Of a DNA stretch of 64,000 nt, positions 18,822 to 27,302 are shown in pieces. The stretch is from Alphaproteobacteria bacterium (lineage in GTDB: Bacteria; Pseudomonadota; Alphaproteobacteria; Reyranellales; Reyranellaceae): contig JAHBYP010000004.1 of assembly GCA_019635875.1 (NCBI GenBank), positions 388,001 through 452,000 on the forward strand. Reading direction: 5' to 3'. Position 1 is the stretch's first letter; each line of letters opens with the position of its first letter. The notes under the pieces were generated by a model, which was given only the letters and a program-made list of their open reading frames with translations, had not been told where the DNA came from and searched no databases. Position numbers and translations under genes: made by a program.

Positions 18822-18859
18822 CGCGTGCGCGGATGCGGCGTTGCCGCGCCGCGCACGCG
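18822..18859. promoter_or_regulatory. 11-bp inverted repeat abutting the sigma-54 promoter
   Basis: CGCGTGCGCGG (18822-18832) and CCGCGCACGCG (18849-18859) are perfect inverted copies separated by 16 bases. The right half ends at the base before the -24 element. A two-fold-symmetric site this close could bind a repressor or anti-activator, or be an activator site used at short range; this is inference. Confidence 0.5.
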
Positions 18860-18875
18860 TGGCACGCCGCTTGCA
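18860..18875 (+). promoter_or_regulatory. Sigma-54 (RpoN) promoter of the ABC transporter/amidohydrolase operon
   Basis: TGGCACG-N4-TTGCA matches the published -24/-12 consensus (TGGCACG N4 TTGCW) at every position, with the GG and GC at the required spacing. Transcription would start near 18886, giving a leader of about 150 bases before ATG 19037. Such promoters need an AAA+ enhancer-binding protein such as NtrC, so nitrogen control of this operon is likely. Confidence 0.75.
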
Positions 18876-19036
18876 CATGCTTGCCCAGCGCAGGCCGCTG
18901 CTGAGCGGTTCTTTCCGGTTGGCGTGCCGACAACTCGATGACGATCGCCCGCGTGGCGATCGCCGGGATTGGTCAGGGCCGGAGCACCGAAACATCCGAA
19001 ATCCCTTCACCACTCTGATGTCCAAGGAGGACCGTC

Positions 19037-20122
19037 ATGTGTGACCGCGTTGACTGTACCCACCTGCCAACCAAGCTTTCCACGATGGACCTCTCGAGAA
19101 GCGCCGCCGCCGCGCCGTCGCGGCGCGGCATCCTGAAAGGAGCGGTCGCCGCTGGCGCGATCACCATGGCGCTGGGACCGGGCATGGGCGGACCGGCGCA
19201 CGCCGCCAGCGGGATCAAGTCGACGCACGGTTCGGGCTTCTGCAACCTCAACATCTTCCTCGCCCATTCCCGGCAATACGCCAAGGCGAGCGGCACCGAG
19301 CTGGTGTTCATCAACACGCCGACCTCGGCCGAGATGGTGACCTTCCTGGGCATGGGCCAGGTCGATATCGGCCTGATGCCCTACACCAGCTTCATGGCGC
19401 TGTACGACAAGGGCGCGCCGGTCAAGATCGTCGCCGGCGGCGGCGTCGAGGGCTGCGCCATTGTCGCGCGTCCCGGCCTCGATTCGCCGCAGAAGCTCAA
19501 AGGCAAGACGCTCGGCACCTTCCAGATGGATACGCTGGAGGTCATGCCCTACGACTATCTCAAGAAGAACGGCATCCCGTTCAAGGACGTGAAGGTCCGC
19601 TACATGGGCAACACGCCGGAGGCGGTCGAGGCCTTCAAGGCGGGCGCCATCGACTGGATCTGCACCATCGAGCCCTACGCCTCGGCGCTGGTCAACGACG
19701 TCAAGGGCGCGGTGATGCTGACCAACGGCATCGACCTCTACGGCAAGGGCTACACCGACTGCGTGCTGGCGGCCCGGGCAAGCCTGATCAAGGACAATCC
19801 GGCCGGGCTGAAGGCGATCATCAAGGGCATGATGCAGGCCCAGCTCGACGCCGAGACCCAGACCGAGGCGGTGCTCAAGGAGCTGGTCGGCAAGTACTAC
19901 AAGACGTCGATGGAAAACGCCAAGATCGCCCAGGGCAAGCAGCCCGCCGTGGTCGACGCGCGCAGCCAGACCGACTTCATCCTGCAGCGCACCGACAGCG
20001 TCGTGGAGATGGGCTACATCAAGAAGAAGCCGGGCCGCGACGCCATCGACTGGACTATGCTCGAGGCGGTGATCAAGGAGAATCCCGACCTCTACGGCAA
20101 GCTCAAGTACAAGTCCGCCTGA
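19037..20122 (+). CDS. ABC transporter substrate-binding protein, NMT1/SsuA type, Tat-exported
   Basis: A 361-residue protein from ATG 19037, chosen for its AAGGAGG SD six bases upstream. Around residues 28-55 a twin-arginine signal (PSRRGILKGAVAAGAITMA) ends in AHA-A, so the folded protein is exported by Tat. The mature part is NMT1/THI5-like, with GQVDIGLMPYTSFMALYDKGAPVKIV, the LKGKTLGTF motif and the VRYMGNTPEAVEAFKAGAIDW segment. Relatives bind sulfonates, nitrate, riboflavin or pyrimidine precursors. It heads a four-gene operon with permease, ATPase and amidohydrolase behind a sigma-54 promoter, so a nitrogenous ligand is likely. Confidence 0.9.
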   Translation: MCDRVDCTHLPTKLSTMDLSRSAAAAPSRRGILKGAVAAGAITMALGPGMGGPAHAASGIKSTHGSGFCNLNIFLAHSRQYAKASGTELVFINTPTSAEMVTFLGMGQVDIGLMPYTSFMALYDKGAPVKIVAGGGVEGCAIVARPGLDSPQKLKGKTLGTFQMDTLEVMPYDYLKKNGIPFKDVKVRYMGNTPEAVEAFKAGAIDWICTIEPYASALVNDVKGAVMLTNGIDLYGKGYTDCVLAARASLIKDNPAGLKAIIKGMMQAQLDAETQTEAVLKELVGKYYKTSMENAKIAQGKQPAVVDARSQTDFILQRTDSVVEMGYIKKKPGRDAIDWTMLEAVIKENPDLYGKLKYKSA

Positions 20123-21051
20123 TGGCCGTCGTCGCGCGCGGCGAGCACGAGGGCGCCGCCCGGCCGGCCGGCCCGGCGACGCCCTCGCGGCCGCTCATTC
20201 CGGCAGCGGGCCTCGACATAATGTCCAAGATCGGCTGGGGCTGCCTGTCCGTCGGTCTGTTCGCGGGCATCTGGGAGCTGTGCTGGGCGGTGGGCTGGGC
20301 CGATCCCCAGCTGCTGCCGCCGCCGCACATCTTCCTCAGCAATTTCGCCGAGCAGGGCAAGTTCTTCAACACCGCGACGCGCTGGCAGGTCGGCAACGCC
20401 ATGGGCGAGAGCCCGTCGGCCCTGGAATCGGTGATGATCACTGTTGCCGCCACGACGATGCGCGTGTTCGTCGGGCTGGTGCTGGCCTCGGTCCTGGCGA
20501 TCGGCATTGGCGTGCTGATCCGCTACAATCAGCTCTTCGACAGGCTGGTGCTGCCCACCGTCACGCTGCTGTCGCCGGTGTCGCCGATCGCCTGGCTGCC
20601 GGTGGCGATCTTCCTGTTCGGCATCGGCAACGCGCCGGCCATCTTCATGGTCGTGGTGGCGCTGTTCTTCCACATGGTGCTGGCGACCATCAACCAGATC
20701 GACGGGGTGAGCCCCAACCTGATCAACGTGGCGCGCACCATGGGTGCCACCAAGCGGCAGATCTACGGACGGGTGATCGTGCCCGCCATCCTGCCCGGCA
20801 TGCTGGCGGTGCTGCGGCTGAACCTGTTCGGCGCCTGGATGGTGGTGCTGGTCGCCGAGTCGACCGGCGTCGGCTACGGCATGGGCCAGGTCATCATGCT
20901 GGCGCGCAACACCTTCAACCCGTCGCTGGTGTTCTTCACCATCGCCGTGATCGGCGTGCTGGGCTTCGCCTTCGACTGGCTGCTGCGCATGGCGCAGAAG
21001 CGCATCCTCTACTGGCTGCCCGACACCAAGGAGAAGCTGCGTGGCCTTTGA
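20122..21051 (+). CDS. ABC transporter permease (SsuC/TauC type)
   Basis: A 309-residue inner-membrane protein with about six hydrophobic helices. It has the EAA-type coupling loop INVARTMGATKRQIYGRVIVPAILPGM near residues 207-230, which docks on the ATPase. The N-terminal 35 residues are a polar, Ala/Arg-rich cytoplasmic tail. ATG 20122 shares its A with the stop of the binding-protein gene, so the genes are coupled. It forms the channel of an importer with the adjoining genes. The MGATKRQ pattern is typical of the nitrate/sulfonate/taurine subfamily. Confidence 0.93.
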   Translation: MAVVARGEHEGAARPAGPATPSRPLIPAAGLDIMSKIGWGCLSVGLFAGIWELCWAVGWADPQLLPPPHIFLSNFAEQGKFFNTATRWQVGNAMGESPSALESVMITVAATTMRVFVGLVLASVLAIGIGVLIRYNQLFDRLVLPTVTLLSPVSPIAWLPVAIFLFGIGNAPAIFMVVVALFFHMVLATINQIDGVSPNLINVARTMGATKRQIYGRVIVPAILPGMLAVLRLNLFGAWMVVLVAESTGVGYGMGQVIMLARNTFNPSLVFFTIAVIGVLGFAFDWLLRMAQKRILYWLPDTKEKLRGL

Positions 21052-21868
21052 CAAGGCGCCGACCCTCTCGTCCAGGGACGCCGTTGTCTGCCGCGGTGCG
21101 GGCAAGACATGGGCGGCCGGCACCCGTCGAGCCCACGAAGCGTTGCGCGACATCGACCTCGACGTCGCGCCGGGCGAGTTCGTGGTCTTCCTCGGCCCGT
21201 CGGGCTGCGGCAAGAGCACCTTGCTCTACCTGATCGCCGGCCTCGAGGACGCCACGTCAGGCAGCATCTGGTCGTTCGGCGAGATCATCGATTCGCCTTC
21301 GCCGCAGCGCAGCCTGATCTTCCAGGAGACCTCGCTGTTTCCCTGGCTGACGGTGTGGGAAAACGTCAGCTTCGGCCTGTCGATACGCGGCGCGCCCAAG
21401 GCGGAGCGCCGCGCCGTCGCCGCCGAAGCCCTGCAGCGCGTGGGCCTGATCGCCGCCATGGCGAAGCGTCCCGACGAGCTGTCGGGCGGCATGCGCCAGC
21501 GCGTCGCCGTCGCCCGCGCGCTCGCCATGCGGCCCAAGGTGCTGCTGATGGACGAGCCGTTCGCGGCCCTCGACGTGCAGACCCGAGCGCGCATGCAGGA
21601 CTTCCTGCTCGACGTCTGGCGCGATTCCGGCGCTTCTGTACTGTTCGTCACCCATCACATCGACGAGGCGGTGGCGCTGGCCGACCGGGTCGTCGTGTTC
21701 ACCGCGCGGCCCGGCCGCATCAAGACCATCGTGCCGATCGACCTGCCGCGACCGCGCAACCTGTTCTCGCGCGAGGCCGAGGCGCTGCGCATCCAGCTCA
21801 GCGACCTGCTGCGCGATGAGGTCGATCGCGCTTTCGCCGAACAGGAAGCCCTGGCCGTCACCGCCTGA
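21041..21868 (+). CDS. ABC transporter ATP-binding protein (SsuB/TauB type)
   Basis: A 275-residue nucleotide-binding subunit. Walker A is GPSGCGKST near residues 50-58. The Q loop is in LIFQETSLFPWLTVWENV, the signature is LSGGMRQRVAVARAL near 147-161, and Walker B is VLLMDEPFAALD near 167-178. The switch His follows in VTHHIDEAV. PWLTVWENV and the size are typical of the nitrate/sulfonate/bicarbonate group. It starts at GTG 21041, overlapping the permease by 11 bases with AAGGAG upstream. It powers import by the preceding permease and Tat-exported binding protein. Confidence 0.95.
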   Translation: MAFDKAPTLSSRDAVVCRGAGKTWAAGTRRAHEALRDIDLDVAPGEFVVFLGPSGCGKSTLLYLIAGLEDATSGSIWSFGEIIDSPSPQRSLIFQETSLFPWLTVWENVSFGLSIRGAPKAERRAVAAEALQRVGLIAAMAKRPDELSGGMRQRVAVARALAMRPKVLLMDEPFAALDVQTRARMQDFLLDVWRDSGASVLFVTHHIDEAVALADRVVVFTARPGRIKTIVPIDLPRPRNLFSREAEALRIQLSDLLRDEVDRAFAEQEALAVTA

Positions 21869-21896
21869 ATCCCAAGTAACGCCGGAGGAAATCCAC

Positions 21897-23438
21897 ATGG
21901 CCACCAGCCTGATCCGCAGCCGTGCCGCCGTCACCGGCACCAGGGACCGGTTCACCTGGAACGAGATCAAGGACGGCGCGGTGCTGCAGGAGGACGGCGT
22001 GATCGCCGCCGTCGGCACCTACGAGGACCTGCACCGAAAATATCCCGACGCGCCGGTCATCGGCACCGGCAAGGAGATCCTGCTGCCGGGCTTCGTCAAC
22101 GGCCACCATCATGTCGGCCTGACGCCGGTGCAGCTCGGCTCGCCCGACATGCCGCTGGAGCTGTGGTTCATCACCCGCATGGTGATCCGCAACGTCGACC
22201 TCTATCTCGACACGCTCTATTCGGCGTTCGAGATGATCGGCTCGGGCATCACCACGGTGCAGCATATCCAGGGCTGGATGCCGGGCACGCTGCCCGATGT
22301 CGAGAGGCGGGCCAGCGACACGATCCGCGCCTACGAGGATGTCGGCATGCGCGTCAGCTACTGCTACGCGGTGCGCGACCAGAACCGGCTCGTCTACCAG
22401 GCCGACGACGAGTTCGTGAAGTCGCTGCCCACGGAGCTGCAGGGGCCGATGCAGCGCTGGTACGACCGGTTCCGCATGGGCCTCGACGATGCGATGGACA
22501 TGTTCAGGTCGTTCCATGCGCAGCATCACAACAAGCGGCGGGTCAAGATCCAGCTGGCCCCCGCCAACCTGCACTGGTGCTCGGACGAGGCGCTGACCAA
22601 GCTCTCCGACGCCTCGTCGAAATACGACGCACCGATGCACATGCATCTGGTCGAGACCGCCTACCAGAAGGAATACGCCTGGCGGCGCGGCAAGTGCACG
22701 GCGCTGGAGTACATCGACCGCTTCGGCATGGTGACCAGGCGCCTGACCCTGGGCCACGGCGTGTGGCTGAACGAGGCCGACATCGACCGCCTCGCCGCTG
22801 CCGGCGGCTGCGTCTGCCACAATTGCTCCTCCAACTTCCGCCTGCGCTCGGGCGTGGCGGCGCTCAATCACTTCGAGAAGAAGGGCGTCAACACGGCGAT
22901 CGGACTCGACGAGGCCGGCATCAACGACGATCGCGACATGCTGCAGGAGCTCAAACTCGTGCTGCGTGCCCATCGCGTGCCCGGCATGATCGAGGCCGAC
23001 GTGCCGACCATGGCGCAGGTGCTGCGCATGGCAACCGTCGGCGGTGCGAAGACCACGCCCTACGGCGAGACGCTCGGCACCCTGGAGGTCGGCAAGGGCG
23101 CCGACATGGTGCTGATCGACTGGGACAAGGTGGCGTATCCCTATCTCGACGAGCTGACACCGACGCTCGACGCTGTCGTGCAACGGGCGAAGAACGACGC
23201 CGTCACCATGACCATGTGCGACGGCGAGGTGATCTACCAGGGCGGCGTGTTCACCAAGGTCGACCGGACGGCGGCGCTGAAGGCGCTGCACGACGATCTC
23301 AGCAAGGCGCTGGCCGACGACGAGGTCGAACGGCGCAAGCTCTCGGTGGCCTTGCTGCCGCACGTGCGGAAATTCTACGAGGGATACATCGACACCTCGA
23401 AGCACCAGCCGTTCTATCGACCGAGCTCGATGATCTAG
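21897..23438 (+). CDS. TRZ/ATZ-type amidohydrolase (cytosine deaminase-like)
   Basis: A 513-residue metal-dependent hydrolase starting at ATG 21897 behind GGAGGA. Metal-site motifs of the amidohydrolase barrel are present: GFVNGHHHVG near 64-73, MHMHLVETA near 246-254, the LGHGVWLNE segment near 286 and IGLDEAGIND near 337. The last three come in the order His, His, Asp expected for mononuclear zinc or iron enzymes that deaminate heterocycles or dechlorinate triazines. It is the last gene of the sigma-54 ABC operon (28 bases after the ATPase), so it probably opens or deaminates the imported N-compound. Substrate not assignable from sequence. Confidence 0.9.
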   Translation: MATSLIRSRAAVTGTRDRFTWNEIKDGAVLQEDGVIAAVGTYEDLHRKYPDAPVIGTGKEILLPGFVNGHHHVGLTPVQLGSPDMPLELWFITRMVIRNVDLYLDTLYSAFEMIGSGITTVQHIQGWMPGTLPDVERRASDTIRAYEDVGMRVSYCYAVRDQNRLVYQADDEFVKSLPTELQGPMQRWYDRFRMGLDDAMDMFRSFHAQHHNKRRVKIQLAPANLHWCSDEALTKLSDASSKYDAPMHMHLVETAYQKEYAWRRGKCTALEYIDRFGMVTRRLTLGHGVWLNEADIDRLAAAGGCVCHNCSSNFRLRSGVAALNHFEKKGVNTAIGLDEAGINDDRDMLQELKLVLRAHRVPGMIEADVPTMAQVLRMATVGGAKTTPYGETLGTLEVGKGADMVLIDWDKVAYPYLDELTPTLDAVVQRAKNDAVTMTMCDGEVIYQGGVFTKVDRTAALKALHDDLSKALADDEVERRKLSVALLPHVRKFYEGYIDTSKHQPFYRPSSMI

Positions 23439-23553
23439 CGACGGCGCCCCGACCGGCTCCCCGCGCGACCGCGCCGGCGGCGCGGCATCTGCCCGCTTGC
23501 GACCTCTTCCATCATGCACTATCGACCAACTATGGCGGCGGGAGGAGGGCAGC

Positions 23554-24435
23554 GTGACGTCAATCGATCGCCGGAGCCTGCTCTGCGGTGCGGGCGCGCT
23601 CTTGCTGTCGCCGGCGGCGCTGGCGCAGGGCGCCTGGAACGCCTGGCTGCAGGGCGTGCAGCGTGAGGCCATGGGCAAGGGCGTGCCGGCGGCTGTCGTC
23701 GACCGCGCCTTCACCGGCCTGCAGCCGATCGAGCGCGTGCTCGAGCTCGATCGTCATCAGCCCGAGTTCAGGCTAACCTGGTCGGAGTATCTCGGCCGCG
23801 TCGTCACCGAGGAGCGCGTCAGGCGCGGCCGCGCGCTGTTTCGCGAGAACGCCGCGCTGCTGTCGCGCACGACCGGGCCGCACGGCGTGCCGGCGGCGGT
23901 CGTCGTCGCCCTGTGGGGCGTGGAGAGCAACTACGGCACGCGCATGGGCGACTTCAACGTCATCGCCGCGCTGGCGACGCTCGCCTACAACGGCCGCCGC
24001 ACCAAGTACTTCCGCGCCGAGCTGATCGCCGCCCTGCGCGTGCTTGCGGGCGGCCACGTGCCGTTCGAGCGGATGGTGGGATCGTGGGCCGGCGCGATGG
24101 GCCAGTGCCAGTTCATGCCCTCGAGCTTCCTGGCGCTGGCGGTCGACGGCGATGGCGACGGCAAGCGCGACATCTGGGGCAGCCGCGCCGACGTCTTCGC
24201 CTCGGCCGCCAACTACCTGCGCAAGGCCGGCTGGAAGGCGGGCGTGGGCTGGGGCGCCGAGTTGCGGCCCGGCGAGTCGATGGCGGGCAAGGGCGACCGC
24301 ATCGTCACGCCCGAGGGGCCGGGCGGACGGCGCTACGCAACGACAGTGAATTTCCGCGCCATCCGGCGCTGGAACCCGGCGGATTTCTTCGCACTCTCGG
24401 TGGGCATTCTGTCGGACCGGATCGCCGCGGCGTGA
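23554..24435 (+). CDS. Lytic murein transglycosylase, MltB family
   Basis: About 293 residues from GTG 23554, which follows GGAGGAGGG. The N terminus is a signal peptide with a double Arg (DRRSLLCGAGALLLSPAALAQG). The catalytic domain has ALWGVESNYGTRMGDFNVIAAL near residues 119-140, where the Glu after GV is the general acid. GAMGQCQFMPSSF near 183-195 and the VDGDGDGKRDIW calcium-binding-like loop follow. These are the hallmarks of the SltB/MltB family, which cleaves peptidoglycan glycan strands in the periplasm. It stands ahead of rlpA and a DD-carboxypeptidase, a small cell-wall group. Confidence 0.93.
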   Translation: MTSIDRRSLLCGAGALLLSPAALAQGAWNAWLQGVQREAMGKGVPAAVVDRAFTGLQPIERVLELDRHQPEFRLTWSEYLGRVVTEERVRRGRALFRENAALLSRTTGPHGVPAAVVVALWGVESNYGTRMGDFNVIAALATLAYNGRRTKYFRAELIAALRVLAGGHVPFERMVGSWAGAMGQCQFMPSSFLALAVDGDGDGKRDIWGSRADVFASAANYLRKAGWKAGVGWGAELRPGESMAGKGDRIVTPEGPGGRRYATTVNFRAIRRWNPADFFALSVGILSDRIAAA

Positions 24436-24502
24436 CGATGTTGCGCCGGCCCGGCCCGTGGTATTAATGCAACACCCCTCTGAACGCCGAAACCCCGGGC
24501 CT

Positions 24503-25405
24503 ATGATCTCACACCATCCCGCGCCGTTGCGCGCTACCGGCGCCGTCGTGTCCATCCTGATGCTGGCCGCCTGCGGCGCCACGCCCAAGCCCGACGGCCG
24601 CAGCAGCTACAAGGTCGGCGGCACCTACGTCATCGCCGGCCAAGTCTATACACCGGACGAGAACTACGGCTACAGCGAGTCCGGCATGGCCTCGTGGTAC
24701 GGCCCGGGCTTCCATGGCCGACGTACGGCCAACGGTGAGGCCTATGACCAGCGCGCCATGACCGCCGCCCACCGCACGCTGCCGATGCCCTCGGTGGTGC
24801 GCGTCACCAATCTCGGCAACGGCAACAGCGTGATCCTGCGGGTCAACGACCGCGGCCCCTTCGCGCACAACCGCATCATCGACGTCTCGCGCGCCGCCGC
24901 CGAAAAGCTCGACATGGTCCGCGCCGGCGTCGCCAGCGTGCGCGTCGAGATCCTGCCGGAGGAGAGCAGGCGGGTGAAAGACATCGCGCGCAATGGCGGC
25001 AGCGTGTCGGAGCAGATATCGGCGATGCGCGATGCGCCCGCCGCGCCATCGCGTACAATGGTCGTCGCCGCGCCGTCACCGCCACCTCTGCCGGCTGCCC
25101 GGCCTGCGCCTGGCCCTGCGCCCGTGGCGTCACCCTCTGTCTCCGCCATCGCCGGAGCCGCGTCGCCGCCGGCCGCTTCCGGCTATTTCGTGCAGGCTGG
25201 CGCCTTCAGCACGATCGACGGCGCCGAGCGCGTGCGCGCCACCCTGGCGCGTTTCGGCGAAAGCGCCGTCAGCCCGACGAGCTTCGGGCCGACCACGCTG
25301 TACCGCGTGCGCCTGGGCCCCTATGCCAGCGCCGACAGCGCACAGTCGACCATGGGCCGCGTCCATCAGGCCGGCTATCGCGACGCACGCGTGGTCAACG
25401 AGTAG
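24503..25405 (+). CDS. rlpA: RlpA septal lytic transglycosylase with SPOR domain
   Basis: About 300 residues from ATG 24503, with a lipoprotein signal ending LAACG (lipid Cys near 33). The double-psi barrel carries the RlpA motif GMASWYGPGFHGRRTANGE near residues 61-79 and the VNDRGPFAHNRIIDVS segment with the catalytic Asp. A Pro/Ala linker follows and then a C-terminal SPOR domain (SGYFVQAGAFST...YRVRLGPYAS) that binds denuded glycan at division sites. GTG 24458 is an alternative start, but it would lengthen the signal peptide's n-region by 15 residues. The D,D-carboxypeptidase gene follows after 20 bases. Confidence 0.93.
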   Translation: MISHHPAPLRATGAVVSILMLAACGATPKPDGRSSYKVGGTYVIAGQVYTPDENYGYSESGMASWYGPGFHGRRTANGEAYDQRAMTAAHRTLPMPSVVRVTNLGNGNSVILRVNDRGPFAHNRIIDVSRAAAEKLDMVRAGVASVRVEILPEESRRVKDIARNGGSVSEQISAMRDAPAAPSRTMVVAAPSPPPLPAARPAPGPAPVASPSVSAIAGAASPPAASGYFVQAGAFSTIDGAERVRATLARFGESAVSPTSFGPTTLYRVRLGPYASADSAQSTMGRVHQAGYRDARVVNE

Positions 25406-25425
25406 TCCGCCGGGGAGGTGAAGCC

Positions 25426-26670
25426 ATGCCTTCTTTGTCGCGACATCTGATGAGTGTCGCCGCCCTGGCGATGGCGGCGTCGCTGATCTTCGCCGTGGCT
25501 TCGGCTCAGCAGGCCAAGCCCGGCAAGCCGGCGCCGACCCGCCAGGTCAAGCCGCGCCAGCCGCCGCCCAACTACGACGCGCTGCCGCCCTCGCAGATCG
25601 GCATCGGCACGCTGGCCAAGACCGCGTACCTGGTCGACGCGGTGACCGACACCGTCCTGCTGTTCAAGGACGCCGACCAGCGAACCTCGCCCTCGTCGAT
25701 GGCGAAGATGATGACGGTGTACATCATCTTCGAGGAGCTCAAGGCTGGCCGCCTGAAGCTCGACAGCAAGTTCCGCGTCAGCGAGCGCGCACGCAACATG
25801 GGCGGCTCGCGCATGTTCGTCGAGCTCGGCTCGGAGATCGCGGTCGAGGACCTGATCAAGGGCATCATCACGCTGTCGGGCAACGACGCCTGCGTGGTGA
25901 TCGCCGAGGGGCTGAGCGGCACCGAGGAGAACTTCGCCGCGCTCATGACCAAGAAGGCGCGCGATCTCGGCATGCCCAACACCGTGTTCAAGAATTCCAG
26001 CGGCTGGCCGGCCGAGGGCCAGTACACCACCGTGCGCGATCTTGCCGTGCTGGCGAAGCGCACCATCGTGGATTTTCCCGAGTACTACCGGTACTACGCG
26101 ATCGCCGATTTCGCCTGGAACAACATCCGGCAGGAGAATCGCAATCGCCTGCTCAGTATCACCCCGGGCACCGACGGGCTGAAAACCGGCCATACCGAGG
26201 AGGCCGGGTTCGGCCTTGCATCCTCCACCATTCGCGACGGACGGCGCATCATCCTCGTGGTCAACGGTCTGGCCGACATGCGCCAGCGCGCCAGCGAATC
26301 GGCGCGGCTCACCGAGTGGGCGTTTCGCGAGTACACGAACAACGTCGCGTTCCGGGCCGGCGACAAGGTGATCGACGGGCAGGTCTGGCTCGGCGACCGG
26401 CGCACCGTGCCCCTGGTGGCGCAGCGCGCCATCGCCGCCACGGTGCCGGTGGGTCAGGACGCCAATGTACGCGTCACCGTGCAGTACAACGGACCGATCC
26501 GCGCGCCGATCCGCAAGGGCGACCAGATCGGCAAGGTGATGGTTTCGGCCGCACCGGGTGCGCGGGCCGTCGAGTACCCGCTCTACGCCGGCGCCGATGT
26601 ACCGCGCCTGGGCGCCTTCGGTCGCGCCGTGGGCGTGATCAAGCACTACCTGTTCGGCTGGATGGCGTGA
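25426..26670 (+). CDS. D-alanyl-D-alanine carboxypeptidase (PBP5/6 family)
   Basis: A 414-residue precursor with a signal peptide (SVAALAMAASLIFAVASAQQ) and a Pro/Lys-rich spacer. All three penicillin-binding motifs are present in order: SSMAK (near residue 90, nucleophile Ser), SGN (near 150) and KTGHTEEAG (near 251). The C-terminal part matches the PBP5_C beta domain, and the end (IKHYLFGWMA) resembles an amphipathic membrane anchor. It trims terminal D-Ala from pentapeptides in the periplasm. SD GGGGAGG precedes the ATG, and the next gene (tmk) starts within its stop. Confidence 0.95.
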   Translation: MPSLSRHLMSVAALAMAASLIFAVASAQQAKPGKPAPTRQVKPRQPPPNYDALPPSQIGIGTLAKTAYLVDAVTDTVLLFKDADQRTSPSSMAKMMTVYIIFEELKAGRLKLDSKFRVSERARNMGGSRMFVELGSEIAVEDLIKGIITLSGNDACVVIAEGLSGTEENFAALMTKKARDLGMPNTVFKNSSGWPAEGQYTTVRDLAVLAKRTIVDFPEYYRYYAIADFAWNNIRQENRNRLLSITPGTDGLKTGHTEEAGFGLASSTIRDGRRIILVVNGLADMRQRASESARLTEWAFREYTNNVAFRAGDKVIDGQVWLGDRRTVPLVAQRAIAATVPVGQDANVRVTVQYNGPIRAPIRKGDQIGKVMVSAAPGARAVEYPLYAGADVPRLGAFGRAVGVIKHYLFGWMA

Positions 26671-27302
26671 GCCCGCGCGGTCGCTTCATCACGCTCGAAG
26701 GCGGCGAGGGCGCGGGCAAGTCGACGCAGATCGGCCTGCTGGCGGCCTTCCTGCGCGGCCAGGGTAGGCAGGTCGTCGCCAGCCGCGAGCCGGGCGGCTC
26801 GCCCGGCGCCGAGATGATCCGCAGGCTGCTGGTTGAGGGACCGACCGACGCGTGGGATGGACAGACCGAGGCGCTGCTGATGTTCGCCGCGCGCCGCGAC
26901 CATCTCCTGCGCACGGTATGGCCGGCGCTGGAGCGCGGCGCCTGGGTGATCTCAGACCGTTTTGCCGACTCGACACGCGCCTACCAGGGCCACGGCCACG
27001 GCCTTGCCATGGAGCACATCGAGTCGCTTTATCGCGTGTCCGTGGGTGACTTCGTGCCCGACCTCACACTGATCCTCGACCTGCCGGTCGATGTCGGTCT
27101 GGCACGCGCGGCCGCGCGCCGCGGGGCGGAGACGCGCTTCGAAGGTCTCGGCGCCGGTTTCCACGAGCGCGTGCGATCGGGCTTCCGCGCCATCGCCGCG
27201 GCCGAGCCGAAGCGCTGCGCGCTGATCGACGCATCGGGCGACATCGATACCGTGCATCGCGCGATCGTGGACGTGGCGCGCGAGCGTCTGGAGCTGTTCT
27301 GA
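26667..27302 (+). CDS. tmk: Thymidylate kinase
   Basis: A 211-residue kinase that phosphorylates dTMP to dTDP. The P loop is LEGGEGAGKST near residues 10-20. The DR(F/Y) motif is ISDRFADSTRAYQG near 94-107, and REPGG near 41 is the substrate-binding loop. The start is GTG 26667, overlapping the DD-carboxypeptidase stop by four bases (GTGA). The frame stays open to 26316, but that region is the other gene's coding sequence. holB begins in its stop codon, the conserved tmk-holB order. Confidence 0.96.
   Translation: MSPRGRFITLEGGEGAGKSTQIGLLAAFLRGQGRQVVASREPGGSPGAEMIRRLLVEGPTDAWDGQTEALLMFAARRDHLLRTVWPALERGAWVISDRFADSTRAYQGHGHGLAMEHIESLYRVSVGDFVPDLTLILDLPVDVGLARAAARRGAETRFEGLGAGFHERVRSGFRAIAAAEPKRCALIDASGDIDTVHRAIVDVARERLELF

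Noticed and set aside
26316..26666. N-terminal extension of thymidylate kinase
   Set aside because: The extra 117 codons lie in the DD-carboxypeptidase gene. GTG 26667 gives normal Tmk length and a GTGA overlap.
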